Origin: Limnochordia bacterium
GTDB taxonomy: Bacteria; Bacillota; Limnochordia; Darwinibacteriales; DTU012
Direction of reading: 5' to 3'
DNA length: 50,291 nt
NCBI GenBank assembly: GCA_007116145.1
Contig: SKJB01000067.1
Location: forward strand, 1 to 50,291
Shown here: positions 1 to 8,635 of the stretch, in pieces
Position numbering within the stretch: the stretch's first letter is position 1
Layout of the letters: each line of letters begins with the position of its first letter
Program-made: the position numbers and the translations under genes
The notes under the pieces: model-generated
Told to the model about the DNA's origin: nothing
The model's database searches: none
What the model saw: the letters and a program-made list of their open reading frames with translations, nothing else

Positions 1-453
1 ATGGAGGCTGCGAGAATAGAGGTTAGGGAATCTTTACCTGCAGAACGAATTAGTCGTGTCGCACTAGATGAAAAGGATCACGTGATTGGATGGATCGGTG
101 GCCAATTCATCTATGATGGTAATGTCTGTGAGGTTCATCCTTTAGCTGTGGATCAAAAGCATCGTGGTCAAGGGGTTGGGCGAGCTTTGATCAATGATTT
201 AGAAGAGGTGGCTGGCTCACGGGGTGCAGTAACCCTTTGGCTTGGTACGGATGACGAGAATGCTATGACATCGTTAAGTGGCGTCAATCTTTATGAGAAC
301 TTATTTGAACAGTTAAAGAACATAAAGGATTTTAAGGGACATCCCTTTGCGTTTTATCAAAAAGTAGGATTTCAGATTGTTGGTGTGTTACCTGATGCTA
401 ATGGGGTGGGTAAACCCGACATCTACATGGCAAAACCGATTGGGTGTCGTTAG
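1..453 (+). CDS. GNAT-family N-acetyltransferase, 5' end probably cut off
   Basis: This is an acetyl-CoA-dependent N-acetyltransferase. The acetyl-CoA loop is visible as HRGQGVGRAL at about residues 54-63, after the strand VHPLAVD. The C-terminus NGVGKPDIYMAK resembles GNAT proteins often annotated as aminoglycoside 6'-acetyltransferases, but the true substrate cannot be read from the sequence. The reading frame starts at the first base of the window. Related proteins carry a longer N-terminal alpha-beta segment, so the ATG at base 1 may be internal and the real start may lie upstream. It stops about 50 bases before the dCTP deaminase gene on the same strand. Family call is fairly sure; drug resistance is not claimed. 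Confidence 0.8.
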   Translation: MEAARIEVRESLPAERISRVALDEKDHVIGWIGGQFIYDGNVCEVHPLAVDQKHRGQGVGRALINDLEEVAGSRGAVTLWLGTDDENAMTSLSGVNLYENLFEQLKNIKDFKGHPFAFYQKVGFQIVGVLPDANGVGKPDIYMAKPIGCR

Positions 454-503
454 AGAAGTGGTAGTGGCTACAAGAGAACGGTTTTAGATTGGAGGCGTAA
501 ATT

Positions 504-1025
504 GTGATTCTGTCGGGCAAAGAAATTGAGAGTAGATTAAACAGCGAGATTTGGATTGAACCCTATGCAAACGAGCAGCTAAATCCCAATAGTTATAACC
601 TACGGTTACATAATGAGTTGTTAGTCTATAGTGACGACGTCTTGGACATGAAGAAAGCCAACCAGGTAAAACGGCTTACCATACCGGAAGAGGGGTTAGT
701 TTTAGAGCCGCGGCGACTATACTTAGGACGAACGGTAGAGTACACGCGCACTGAAGGGTGCATCCCCATGTTAGAGGGCCGTTCTTCTGTGGGTCGTTTA
801 GGATTATTTGTGCATGTCACAGCTGGTTTTGGTGATGTCGGTTTTGCTGGGTATTGGACACTTGAAATGTTTTGTGTGAGCCCAATTAGGATCTACCCTG
901 ATGTACAAATTTGTCAGATCTACTATCACACAATTGCGGGCGATTACGATCGTTATGTCAGCGGTAAGTACCAAAACAATCAAGGGATTCAGGCAAGCTT
1001 ATTGTATAAGGATTTCGAAAAATAA
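504..1025 (+). CDS. dcd: dCTP deaminase (DCD/dUTPase fold)
   Basis: dCTP deaminase converts dCTP to dUTP and feeds dTMP synthesis; some family members also hydrolyse dUTP. The core motif RSSVGRLGLFVHVTAG (about residues 93-108) holds the Ser and Arg that bind the triphosphate. WTLEM further on holds the catalytic Glu, and the C-terminal KYQNNQGIQAS matches the family lid. Length is 173 aa, slightly shorter than the E. coli enzyme (193 aa). The start is GTG, preceded by GGAGG at 491-495. The radical SAM gene follows after 18 bases, so the two are probably co-transcribed. I cannot tell whether it is deaminase only or bifunctional. Confidence 0.88.
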   Translation: MILSGKEIESRLNSEIWIEPYANEQLNPNSYNLRLHNELLVYSDDVLDMKKANQVKRLTIPEEGLVLEPRRLYLGRTVEYTRTEGCIPMLEGRSSVGRLGLFVHVTAGFGDVGFAGYWTLEMFCVSPIRIYPDVQICQIYYHTIAGDYDRYVSGKYQNNQGIQASLLYKDFEK

Positions 1026-1043
1026 TCTATGGAGTTGTGAATC

Positions 1044-2030
1044 ATGGCTGATTTGACAATTAATCGTTTGCGTTCTGGGGGGGTTATAACTAATTTATAT
1101 TGCTCCGCTGCGTGTAAACATTGCTTGTATGCTTCATCACCTAAGTGGGATAAGGGTTATATCGATGCGTCGATGGCTAGCAAAGTTATCACAAAAATTA
1201 AGGAACTGGGTTGCCACTCGGTGCATATTGGTGGAGGGGAACCGTTATTAAATATCGATGGGATGCTACAATTTTTGCAAATCGCAAACCAGCAAAATCT
1301 GATGGTGGAATATATTGAAACGAATTCTTCGTGGTATAAAAACGCTGCCCAGGCTGTAGCGATCCTTGACCAGTTACGTGAATTAAGGGTCGATACGTTA
1401 CTTATTTCTATGAGTCCCTTTCACAACGAGTATGTGCCATTTTATAAAGTTAAGGGCTTAATTGCTGCATGTGAGCGTAGTGGTATGGCTGTATTTCCGT
1501 GGATTCGCGACTTTTTTGGAGACATTAACAGCTTCGACGATAAGCAAACCCATAGTTTAACGGCATATTGCGCTAAATTTGGCACCGATTATGTGCAGAA
1601 GATACCCGGACGCTTTCCTCTCAACCTTAGGGGACGGGCGCTGTTAACGTATAAAGATTTTCATGCGCAAATTCCCATAGAACAGGTTCTAGAGGATAAT
1701 TCTACTGGCTGTAGTGGTCTTGCTAATACTTCCCATTTTCATATTGATCTGTTTGGTAACTATATACCAGGTCTGTGTAGTGGGTTGTCAATTTCTGTCG
1801 ATGATTTAGGCAAAGCACTCGATGACCAAGAGTATCTTTTCTTGCATACGTTATATAATAGAGGGGTACCTGGATTACTAGAAATAGCGCAAGAGCAATA
1901 TGCATTTGTACCGGATGCACAATACGTGTCTAAATGCCATCTCTGTTTCGAAATTCGTTCCCACTTAGTATTAGCTCAAAAAGTGGTGGCTAAAGACTTG
2001 AACCCAGTTGAATACTATCAATATGTTTAG
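1044..2030 (+). CDS. Radical SAM protein, unknown substrate
   Basis: The N-terminus carries a CX3CX2C motif (Cys20, Cys24, Cys27, in CSAACKHC), which ligates the [4Fe-4S] cluster that cleaves S-adenosylmethionine. GGGEPLL at about residues 63-69 is the SAM-binding GGE motif. A second Cys group lies near the C-terminus: a GCSGL segment, a GLCSG segment, and CHLC at about residue 300. This suggests a SPASM-like auxiliary cluster. Length is 328 aa. The start ATG follows GGAG at 1031-1034. It lies 18 bases behind dcd. The substrate cannot be inferred; peptide or small-molecule modification are both possible. Confidence 0.82.
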   Translation: MADLTINRLRSGGVITNLYCSAACKHCLYASSPKWDKGYIDASMASKVITKIKELGCHSVHIGGGEPLLNIDGMLQFLQIANQQNLMVEYIETNSSWYKNAAQAVAILDQLRELRVDTLLISMSPFHNEYVPFYKVKGLIAACERSGMAVFPWIRDFFGDINSFDDKQTHSLTAYCAKFGTDYVQKIPGRFPLNLRGRALLTYKDFHAQIPIEQVLEDNSTGCSGLANTSHFHIDLFGNYIPGLCSGLSISVDDLGKALDDQEYLFLHTLYNRGVPGLLEIAQEQYAFVPDAQYVSKCHLCFEIRSHLVLAQKVVAKDLNPVEYYQYV

Positions 2031-2122
2031 GAGCGCAGCTATCCAATGGAAGTGCTAACGTAGGGCAAAGGGACTTTGAATCCATCAGTTTGACTCAAGG
2101 GCTTTTGGCCAAGTGAAGTATT

Positions 2123-2157
2123 AGCTTATCCTAATTTGGGATTGGCTTTGTTTTTTT
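2123..2157 (+). terminator. Probable Rho-independent terminator
   Basis: An imperfect stem (AGC..ATCC at 2123-2131 against GGATTGGCT at 2139-2147, one mismatch) is followed by a T-rich tract. It lies about 90 bases after the radical SAM gene. Confidence 0.4.
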
Positions 2158-2195
2158 GGTAAACATAGTAAAAAAAGTGATGGAGTGGTTAAAAA

Positions 2196-2876
2196 ATGAA
2201 AGGAATTCTCAGATTTATTGGACTAGCCGTTATTGTTGGTGTGGTGGCTCTGGGACTTGGTAGTGAACGGCTCCAAGCACCAACAGAGGAGTTCGAAGAA
2301 CTAGGTAAGCTAATTGATCTACGCGGTTATTTTCCAACGAATGTAGGTTGGGACTATGATTTTGCGGGTGTGGGCAATGAATACGCACCTTTCGTACGCT
2401 TAACAGCTTACGCCGATGGCAACTTGGTACAGGTGTTTAATGATACAAGCGGTGCCCGGGTGGCCGAGGTGTATCGAGTGGGTGAAGGTCAAATAGGTTT
2501 AGTGCAACGCTTTCCTGAAATCGAAGGAGATTCAAACTTCATTCCTGAGGTGGATAACGATGCACAGCCGCAAGAGATAATCATGCAAAGGCCTTTGCTC
2601 GTTGGTAATAGCTGGTCTACTGCGAATCGGCGCCGTGAGATTGTGGCTATCGACAACACCCTCCAGGTTCCAGCGGGTGTATTCTATGATGTAGTTACCA
2701 TTAAAATCGAGTATGACGATGCTCCGAATGCTGTGGGTTATGAACACTATGCCATGAATTTTGGCTTAATTAAGAGCGAATTTGGAACACGTGCAGGAGA
2801 TTGGCAAGTTATTTCTGAATTAGCAGCCATGACAAGATCTAGGGAGGGTATAAACGTAGGTGAAGATCGGGATTGA
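2196..2876 (+). CDS. Exported or membrane-anchored protein of unknown function
   Basis: Residues 4-22 form one hydrophobic segment after two positively charged residues, so this is a signal peptide or N-terminal anchor; there is no lipobox Cys. The remaining ~200 residues look beta-rich and soluble. They start with a YFPTNVGWDYDF motif seen at the head of many Gram-positive exported proteins of unknown role. I do not recognise a catalytic motif. The 3' end overlaps the pantothenate kinase start by 17 bases in another frame, which implies translational coupling. Length is 226 aa. Function is unknown. Confidence 0.7.
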   Translation: MKGILRFIGLAVIVGVVALGLGSERLQAPTEEFEELGKLIDLRGYFPTNVGWDYDFAGVGNEYAPFVRLTAYADGNLVQVFNDTSGARVAEVYRVGEGQIGLVQRFPEIEGDSNFIPEVDNDAQPQEIIMQRPLLVGNSWSTANRRREIVAIDNTLQVPAGVFYDVVTIKIEYDDAPNAVGYEHYAMNFGLIKSEFGTRAGDWQVISELAAMTRSREGINVGEDRD

Positions 2877-3675
2877 CGTTGGAGGAACCTTAGTAAAAGT
2901 TGCCTATTGGCAGCAGGATCAATTAATCAAAAAACAGTTTAGATCAAGCCAGTTAGACCGGGTGGTGGAGTGGCTAGAGACAGATTTTGATCGTCCCCAA
3001 CTGTGTTTAACTGGCGGAAGGGCCGCTCAACTGCAATCGCAGCTTAAGTATGATGTGGGCCAGATCAATGAGTTTACAGCCACTTGTATGGGCGTACAGC
3101 AGCTACTAGCCATGGGAGATCAACAACTAGACGAGTCGTTTCTCCTAACGAATATCGGCACAGGTACATCCATTCATCACATTAAAGATCAGCAGTTTGC
3201 CCGAATTAGCGGAACGGGTTTAGGAGGGGGTGCGTTACTAGGTTTGGCTCACGTCTTAACCGGTATAGTGGAGTATAGCGAAGTGGTTTCGTTAGCAAAA
3301 ACTGGTGATCGCGCTCGAATTGATTTACAGGTTAGGGATATCTATCAGCGGATTGAGTCCCCGATTCAAGCCGATCTAACGGCCGCTAACTTTGGCAAAG
3401 CAGGGTTAAGTCCGGGCAATGAGAATCCAGCCCATTACCTCGCAGCTCTTAGCGGGATGATTAGTGAAAATATCGCGATCATTAGTTGTCAAGCAGCTGA
3501 ATTATCAGAAGTACAAACCATTGTCTATATTGGTTCAACCCTAAGAGACAACCTTTTGTTACAAAATCAACTCGCTACATTCACTAAAATGCTTAGCAAG
3601 CAACCGCTTTTTGTGCCGCATGGTGAGTTTAGCGGGGCAATCGGGGCCTTAGCGTATGTGGACGACGATAGATAA
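2860..3675 (+). CDS. coaW: Type II pantothenate kinase
   Basis: It phosphorylates pantothenate with ATP, the first step of coenzyme A synthesis. The N-terminal IGIDVGGTLVKVAYW is the phosphate-1 motif of the ASKHA kinase fold. TNIGTGTSIHHI and SGTGLGGGALLGLA (about residues 97-108 and 117-130) are the typical type II PanK glycine loops. YIGSTLRDN near residue 225 is the C-terminal nucleotide contact. Length 271 aa is normal for the S. aureus-like type, which is not feedback-inhibited by CoA in the way type I is. The GTG start has AGGGAGGG at 2841-2848 and lies inside the end of the upstream gene. Confidence 0.87.
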   Translation: MKIGIDVGGTLVKVAYWQQDQLIKKQFRSSQLDRVVEWLETDFDRPQLCLTGGRAAQLQSQLKYDVGQINEFTATCMGVQQLLAMGDQQLDESFLLTNIGTGTSIHHIKDQQFARISGTGLGGGALLGLAHVLTGIVEYSEVVSLAKTGDRARIDLQVRDIYQRIESPIQADLTAANFGKAGLSPGNENPAHYLAALSGMISENIAIISCQAAELSEVQTIVYIGSTLRDNLLLQNQLATFTKMLSKQPLFVPHGEFSGAIGALAYVDDDR

Positions 3676-3699
3676 TTTGTTATATTTGAAACATATTGG

Positions 3700-3728
3700 T
3701 TGTATCCTGCTCTACAGTGTAATATAAT
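3700..3728 (+). promoter_or_regulatory. Sigma-A-type promoter for the nfeD-flotillin pair
   Basis: TTGTAT (3700-3705) and TATAAT (3723-3728) are separated by 17 bases, just upstream of the NfeD-like gene. Confidence 0.65.
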
Positions 3729-3763
3729 GTAAATTGAAAAGGTTAAGAAAAAGGGTGGTCTAT

Positions 3764-4420
3764 TTGGCTGATTGGTGGAATAATGTGGCTAAGGGATGGC
3801 TTAATACTATGCATGTTGAGTGGTGGGAGAACGTTCCTGCTTTTGAACGTTTTTTCTGGTATTTAGCTGTTCCTTTTACTGTTGTTTTTCTCGTCCAGTT
3901 ATTAACGACCTTTATTGGGATGTCAGGGGGGGGAGATGATCTCGAGGGTTTTGATTCAGGATCTGGTGATATATTTGGGTTTCGTTTAATGACCTTTCGA
4001 AACTTTGTTGTCTTTTTTACTGTGTTTGGGTGGGCAGGTATTACCCTTGCGAATTCAAGTGAAAGTGAGACGGTGACCATTGTGGTAGCTGTTTTTATTG
4101 GTTTTGTTGTCATGGCAGTTGTCGCTAGCTTGTTTTACTTTACCACACGGTTACAGGAAAACGGAGTGATAAATCTTCACTATGCCAAGGGACGAACTGG
4201 TGAGGTGTATCTACCTATTCCTGCCAAGCGCTTGGGTGTTGGTAAAATTCATATAACCTTTCAAGGGACGATGCGGGAAGTGGAAGCAATGACGGAAGGA
4301 CCTAGCCTAGCCCGGGGTACTTTGGTGAATGTGGTTGAGACAATAAGCGGAAACATCGTATTAGTTGAGAAGATAGTAGTTGAGAAGAGAGTTAGCGAGA
4401 GGAGAGCGCAGCATGTATGA
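3764..4420 (+). CDS. NfeD-like membrane protein (YuaF type)
   Basis: NfeD-like proteins pair with flotillins and stomatins in membrane microdomains. Two or three hydrophobic helices lie in the N-terminal two thirds (WYLAVPFTVVFLVQLL, NFVVFFTVFGWAGITL, VAVFIGFVVMAVVASLF). The C-terminal ~75 residues (GRTGEVYLPIPAKRLG onward) have the pattern of the NfeD OB-fold. I chose the TTG at 3764 because GGGTGG lies about 6-8 bases upstream; an earlier in-frame TTG at 3734 has no such site. The 3' end overlaps the flotillin start by 8 bases, so the two are translationally coupled, as in yuaF-floT of Bacillus. Confidence 0.8.
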   Translation: MADWWNNVAKGWLNTMHVEWWENVPAFERFFWYLAVPFTVVFLVQLLTTFIGMSGGGDDLEGFDSGSGDIFGFRLMTFRNFVVFFTVFGWAGITLANSSESETVTIVVAVFIGFVVMAVVASLFYFTTRLQENGVINLHYAKGRTGEVYLPIPAKRLGVGKIHITFQGTMREVEAMTEGPSLARGTLVNVVETISGNIVLVEKIVVEKRVSERRAQHV

Positions 4421-5819
4421 ATTAATTTTACTGTCTGTAATAGCAATTGTAATATTTGGTACACTAGCAGCGGTTTTAACACGGTACAAGAAGTGTCCAT
4501 CGGATAAAATTCTTGTAATTTATGGTAGGGTGGGTAAAGATTTAGAAGATGGAGGTAATCGATCTGCTAAATGTATTCATGGAGGAGCCTCCTTTATTTG
4601 GCCGATTGTGCAAGATTATCGCTTTTTAGACTTAACACCCATGTCTATTGAGGTTAACCTGAGAAATGCCTTAAGTCGGCAAAACATCCGGGTCGATGTC
4701 CCTTCTCGCTTTACCGTCGGTATTTCAACCGAAGGCGGGATTATGCAAAATGCAGCTGAACGTTTACTTGGCCTAGGGTTAGCGGAGATTCAAGAACTCG
4801 CAAAAGACATCATATTTGGTCAGTTACGGTTAGTGATTGCGACTATGGATATTGAAGAGATTAATACCGACCGAGATAAATTTTTGACAAATGTTACCGC
4901 GAATGTAGAAGCAGAATTAAAGAAAATTGGACTACGCTTAATCAATGTGAACGTTACCGATATCAACGATGAATCCGAATATATTAGCGCATTAGGTAAA
5001 GAAGCAGCAGCGAAGGCTGTCAATGATGCAAAACGGACTGTGGCTGAAGCCGATCGAGATGGATCTATCGGTGCAGCTAATGCAAAACGTGATGAGCGAA
5101 TTCAAGTAGCACAAGCGGATGCATCAGCGGTTGAAGGGGAAAACTTGTCGAAAGCGCAAATTAGTATTTCCGATGCCGATCGTCGTGAGAAGCAAGCGGT
5201 GGCAACCCGTAAAGCCGAAGCAGCAGAAAAAGTGCAAGCAGCTAAGTCTTTAGAAGAAGCATATGCAGCGGAAGAGGAAGCAGAAAAAGCTAGAGGACGT
5301 CGGGAAATGGCCAGTAAAGAAGCCGACGTTATTGTTAATGCTCAAATCGACAAGCAAAGAATGGAAATTGCTGCCGAAGCTGAAGCCGAGCACAACCGCC
5401 GCATTGCTCGTGGAGAAGCCGATGCGATCTTTGCGAAAATGGAAGCTGAATCTCGAGGTATGAAAGAGAAATTAATTAAGCAAGCTGATGGTTTCGAGGA
5501 GTTAGTATCTGCGGCTGGTGGAAACGTGGATAAGGCTGTAATGCTAATGATCGCAGACCGCTTGCCTGAGTTGGTGAAAACCCAAGTAGAAGCCATAAAG
5601 GGCATTAAAATTGATCATGTTACTGTTTGGGATACGAATGGAAACGGGAAAGAAGGGACCTCAACTGCCAATTTCTTAGCAGGAATGATGAAATCGGTAC
5701 CACCGCTTCAGGATTTATTTAAAATGGCAGGAATGGATCTGCCGAACTATTTAGGTTCTAGTTCAAAGGATAATGACATTGGAGCAGCAGACAAAGCAGT
5801 GGATAAAGAAGCGAATTAG
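4413..5819 (+). CDS. floT: Flotillin, FloT/YuaG type
   Basis: It is a scaffold protein of functional membrane microdomains. Residues 4-22 form the membrane hairpin. The SPFH/PHB domain follows to about residue 200 (including IRVDVPSRFTVGIS). Then comes a long Ala/Glu/Lys-rich coiled coil with many EA dipeptides (about 200-370), and a C-terminal oligomerisation region with LPELVKTQVEAIKGIKIDHVTVWD. Length 468 aa is close to B. subtilis FloT (509 aa). The start ATG at 4413 has GAGGAGAG upstream and lies in the last codons of the NfeD-like gene. A terminator follows, so this is a two-gene operon. Confidence 0.9.
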   Translation: MYELILLSVIAIVIFGTLAAVLTRYKKCPSDKILVIYGRVGKDLEDGGNRSAKCIHGGASFIWPIVQDYRFLDLTPMSIEVNLRNALSRQNIRVDVPSRFTVGISTEGGIMQNAAERLLGLGLAEIQELAKDIIFGQLRLVIATMDIEEINTDRDKFLTNVTANVEAELKKIGLRLINVNVTDINDESEYISALGKEAAAKAVNDAKRTVAEADRDGSIGAANAKRDERIQVAQADASAVEGENLSKAQISISDADRREKQAVATRKAEAAEKVQAAKSLEEAYAAEEEAEKARGRREMASKEADVIVNAQIDKQRMEIAAEAEAEHNRRIARGEADAIFAKMEAESRGMKEKLIKQADGFEELVSAAGGNVDKAVMLMIADRLPELVKTQVEAIKGIKIDHVTVWDTNGNGKEGTSTANFLAGMMKSVPPLQDLFKMAGMDLPNYLGSSSKDNDIGAADKAVDKEAN

Positions 5820-5852
5820 AGAGGTTTTTGTCAAACAGATTGAGGACGTATT

Positions 5853-5888
5853 AAGGCAGATGCTGTAATTAGCACCTGCCTTTTTTTT
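5853..5888 (+). terminator. Rho-independent terminator after floT
   Basis: The stem AAGGCAG-A-TGCT pairs with AGCA-C-CTGCCTT around a short GTAATT loop and runs into eight T residues. It also sits at the 3' end of the convergent minus-strand gene. Confidence 0.85.
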
Positions 5889-5895
5889 GATCGCT

Positions 5896-6678
5896 CTATC
5901 CAATTACCCTTGATTTCAAACTGCCGATATCCCCAATTTCTATTTCAATGGTATCACCATTTCTTAAAAATACCTGCGGATTACGGGCAACGCCTACGCC
6001 TTCAGGGGTGCCAGTCATGATAACTGTACCAGGCAAGAGTGTCATGTTTTTGCTGCAGTAACTGATCAGGTAAGGCACAGAAAATATCATATCTGAGGTA
6101 TTAGAGTCCTGCATTACCACACCGTTGACGATGCTCTTAATCGGTTGATCGCCTGGATGAAGTTCAGTTTCAATCCAAGGTCCGATCGGACAGAATGTGT
6201 CAAAGGATTTTCCTCTAGCCCATTGCACATCAAGCTGCATCTGACAATCACGGGCACTTACATCATTGGCGCAGGTGTAGCCGAAGACATAATCTAGGGC
6301 ATCTGCTTCTTCCACATCCTTAGCGGTCTTACCAATGATAATGGCAAGTTCGACTTCGAAATCAACGTGGTCTGGATGGTTTTTTGGCAGAACGATAGCA
6401 TCTTCTGGTCCAATGACGCTACTTGTTGCTTTGAGAAATATTACAGGTTTTGTGGGAATGTCTCGCCCGTTTTCTAACGCATGTTTGGTATAGTTTAAAC
6501 CAATGGCGATTACATTTTTTGGCTCTAAGGGTGCAAGTAAATGGACTGTGGCTAATTGGTGGGTTTGACCTGTTTCTGTTATGCCTGCGAAGATATTGTC
6601 ATCGATTTGTCGGATTAAATCCTCATCGACTATGCCGTAAAAAATCGTATCTTTGTGTTTTGCTCTTACAATCCGCAC
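5896..6678 (-). CDS. Fumarylacetoacetate hydrolase (FAH) family protein
   Basis: FAH-family enzymes hydrolyse or decarboxylate acyl-pyruvates using a divalent metal. The C-terminal FAH domain begins at about residue 54 (NVIAIGLNY). The metal-binding acidic residues are visible in VDFEVELAIIIGK (about 105-117) and ANDVSARD, and the family signature GTPEGVGV sits near residue 225. Length 260 aa fits the bacterial YcgM/YisK group, which often acts on oxaloacetate or acylpyruvates. The GTG start has AGGAGA about 6 bases upstream. The exact substrate is not known. It is head-to-tail with the AcuB-like gene, 58 bases downstream of it. Confidence 0.85.
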   Translation of the reverse strand: MRIVRAKHKDTIFYGIVDEDLIRQIDDNIFAGITETGQTHQLATVHLLAPLEPKNVIAIGLNYTKHALENGRDIPTKPVIFLKATSSVIGPEDAIVLPKNHPDHVDFEVELAIIIGKTAKDVEEADALDYVFGYTCANDVSARDCQMQLDVQWARGKSFDTFCPIGPWIETELHPGDQPIKSIVNGVVMQDSNTSDMIFSVPYLISYCSKNMTLLPGTVIMTGTPEGVGVARNPQVFLRNGDTIEIEIGDIGSLKSRVIG

Positions 6679-6736
6679 GTTATCTCTCCTCTTAGCGATA
6701 TTCTTCTCATTTTCGAGTTTTCACAAATGGGGCTAG

Positions 6737-7381
6737 CTAGTGTAAATTTGTCCAATGCAGTATATTAAAGCCTTGATCTGCGAGTGTGCGAATTACTTTT
6801 TCGTTGTCGTTGGTGGCCAAGCGTAAAATAATGGTCCCTTTTTCCTCGGATGTTGCAAAAGTAGCCAGACTAATAATGGTGATATCTAGGTCTTTAATGG
6901 TTTGAGAGAGCTTAGCAATAACTCCAATCTCTTCTGTTACTTCAATGGTGATGCGTAGTCCTGCCTGGTGTAAGCCTAGTAGTTTTGTTAATGCTTCAAA
7001 GACGTTAGACTCGGTAATAATGCCTACTAGTTTCTTGTTGCTGTCAAGGACAGGAAGGCACCCTACATCATGTTGACGCATGAGCATAACAGCTTCTTCC
7101 GCAGTACTATCTGAGGTAGTCGTAATGAGGTTTCGTGTCATGATTTCACTGATAGTGATTTTTGACGTCAGATAATTAATCTCGTGCTTACTGAGTGCTG
7201 TTGCTTGTGATGGTAGAGCTTTTAATAAATCTGCTTCTGTGACAAGGCCGACTAATTTTGATTTTTCAACTACAGGCAATCGTTTTAAGCCATGAGTCTT
7301 CAACAAATCAACAGCGTAGCTAATCGAAGCTTGCGGAGCAATTACAATTGGGTCATTGGTCATAAAGTTTTTTACAAACAT
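6737..7381 (-). CDS. acuB: CBS-CBS-ACT protein, AcuB-like
   Basis: Two CBS domains (about residues 7-60 and 78-132) form an adenosine-nucleotide-binding Bateman module. A C-terminal ACT-like domain (about 138-210, GLRITIEVTEEIGVIAKLSQ) could bind a small molecule. The length, 214 aa, equals that of B. subtilis AcuB, which lies in the acetoin-utilisation operon. No acuA or acuC is nearby, so the acetoin link is only by family. It probably senses energy or metabolite state. The gene is first of a two-gene minus-strand unit with the FAH enzyme. The start is ATG with a weak GGGCGGGG upstream. Confidence 0.78.
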   Translation of the reverse strand: MFVKNFMTNDPIVIAPQASISYAVDLLKTHGLKRLPVVEKSKLVGLVTEADLLKALPSQATALSKHEINYLTSKITISEIMTRNLITTTSDSTAEEAVMLMRQHDVGCLPVLDSNKKLVGIITESNVFEALTKLLGLHQAGLRITIEVTEEIGVIAKLSQTIKDLDITIISLATFATSEEKGTIILRLATNDNEKVIRTLADQGFNILHWTNLH

Positions 7382-7649
7382 ACAGTCCCCGCCCTATTCA
7401 CCAGGGCAGGATCACCTACCTTTCATTGGATTTTTTTGTTTGGTACGCTATAACTAAGATATTCTGTTTTTTACTCAGCATTACCTCTATAATTGGAAAA
7501 AGATGAGAAATTTGCCTTAGTTTTTGGGAGGTGCAAAGTAGTTATGTGTTTTATTAAATAAAATTTACAGAGGATTTATTGATATTAATCTCGAATTGGT
7601 AGTTACATGGAATTTTACGATGAATTAGAATGTAACTGGAGGGCTCTAT

Positions 7650-8516
7650 GTGGCACAGCTAGTTGGGATAGTGGGAGCTGGTCAAGGTGGGACAGCTTTA
7701 TTGAAGACTTTACTTACAGTGAAGAACGTGAATATCCTCGGGATTGTTGATAGAGACTTAAACTCTCCTGGATGCAAATTAGCGAAAGCCCATGGGGTAT
7801 GCATAACCGATGATTTTCGTAATTTATTAAAGAAGCCTGGAAGAAAGATTCTGATTGATGCGACGGGAGTGGCAAAAGTTGCTGAGCAGTTAGCGACCTG
7901 TCAGGATGATTTAACGACATTTGTTTCTTCTGAGGTTGCACTACTCCTGATGCAAGTTGTCGATGGGCGGGAACAGATAAATAAGCAGTTAGTTGCGGAA
8001 TCGACCAAGCTTGCAGCTTCAATTTCCGATGCTATGGATCAAGTTGAAGACATGAATGATGAGAACGGTGCAATGATCATAAGCACTGTAAGTAAAGTAA
8101 ATGCATTAACCAAATCAAGCCAAGATAGTCAAAAACTTTTGCAGGAAACAGGGAAAATCTTGCAAATGATTCGCCATATTGCAGATCAGACGAAAATGCT
8201 TGGCCTCAATGCTGCAATAGAAGCAGCTAGAGCAGGAGAATACGGTCGGGGGTTTTCTGTTGTTGCCGAGAGTATTCGCCAGTTAGCCGAGAATTCGATT
8301 CAGTCAGCCAGTCAAGTGTCGGGAACACTACAGCAAATCCATAATGCTATTGCGCAGATAGCGGAACAAATTCACCAGGTTGTGGAAGAAATGCAATCAC
8401 TCGAAGGTAATCAAGGTAGATTTACGGAGGAGGTACATAAGTCGTTTCGGATCATGCAAAGTATCGCTGCAGAATTAGAGAAATTGTCGGACGCTGAGAA
8501 AAGAATAACTGGTTAA
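7650..8516 (+). CDS. Soluble chemoreceptor with N-terminal NAD-type Rossmann domain
   Basis: Residues 1-105 read as a Rossmann fold: GIVGAGQGG at 6-14 is the dinucleotide-binding glycine loop, ILGIVDRD at 29-36 gives an acidic residue at the end of strand 2 as in NAD-preferring folds, and ILIDATG at 67-73 is strand 4. From about residue 145 it is a methyl-accepting chemotaxis signalling domain, with the hairpin tip [20 protein letters not shown] at 179-198. There is no membrane segment, so it acts in the cytoplasm. The usual DQTN is DQTK here. The adaptation region is short. It probably couples a nucleotide or metabolite state to CheA/CheW. The GTG start follows GGAGGG. It stands alone and ends in a terminator. 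Confidence 0.83.
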   Translation: MAQLVGIVGAGQGGTALLKTLLTVKNVNILGIVDRDLNSPGCKLAKAHGVCITDDFRNLLKKPGRKILIDATGVAKVAEQLATCQDDLTTFVSSEVALLLMQVVDGREQINKQLVAESTKLAASISDAMDQVEDMNDENGAMIISTVSKVNALTKSSQDSQKLLQETGKILQMIRHIADQTKMLGLNAAIEAARAGEYGRGFSVVAESIRQLAENSIQSASQVSGTLQQIHNAIAQIAEQIHQVVEEMQSLEGNQGRFTEEVHKSFRIMQSIAAELEKLSDAEKRITG

Positions 8517-8526
8517 TGGATAAATT

Positions 8527-8564
8527 AGAGACTTCAAAGCTGAACGGAGTTTCTTTTTTTTTTT
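8527..8564 (+). terminator. Rho-independent terminator after the Rossmann chemoreceptor
   Basis: AGAGACTTC (8527-8535) pairs with GGAGTTTCT (8546-8554), with two G-U pairs, and runs into about ten T residues. Confidence 0.75.
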
Positions 8565-8635
8565 ACAATTTAGAGAGATACAACAACAGTGGCGATGAAT
8601 ACAGATATCCCTATTGGGTATATCTAAACTAGCGA

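Noticed and set aside
1-453. Aminoglycoside resistance gene
   Set aside because: The C-terminal motif resembles AAC(6')-annotated proteins, but the family is broad, the gene is cut by the window edge and there is no mobile context.
3760-4113. Minus-strand reading frame opposite the NfeD-like gene
   Set aside because: It has no ribosome-binding site or family features and is the antisense shadow of a well-supported gene. The same holds for the other long antisense frames in the window.
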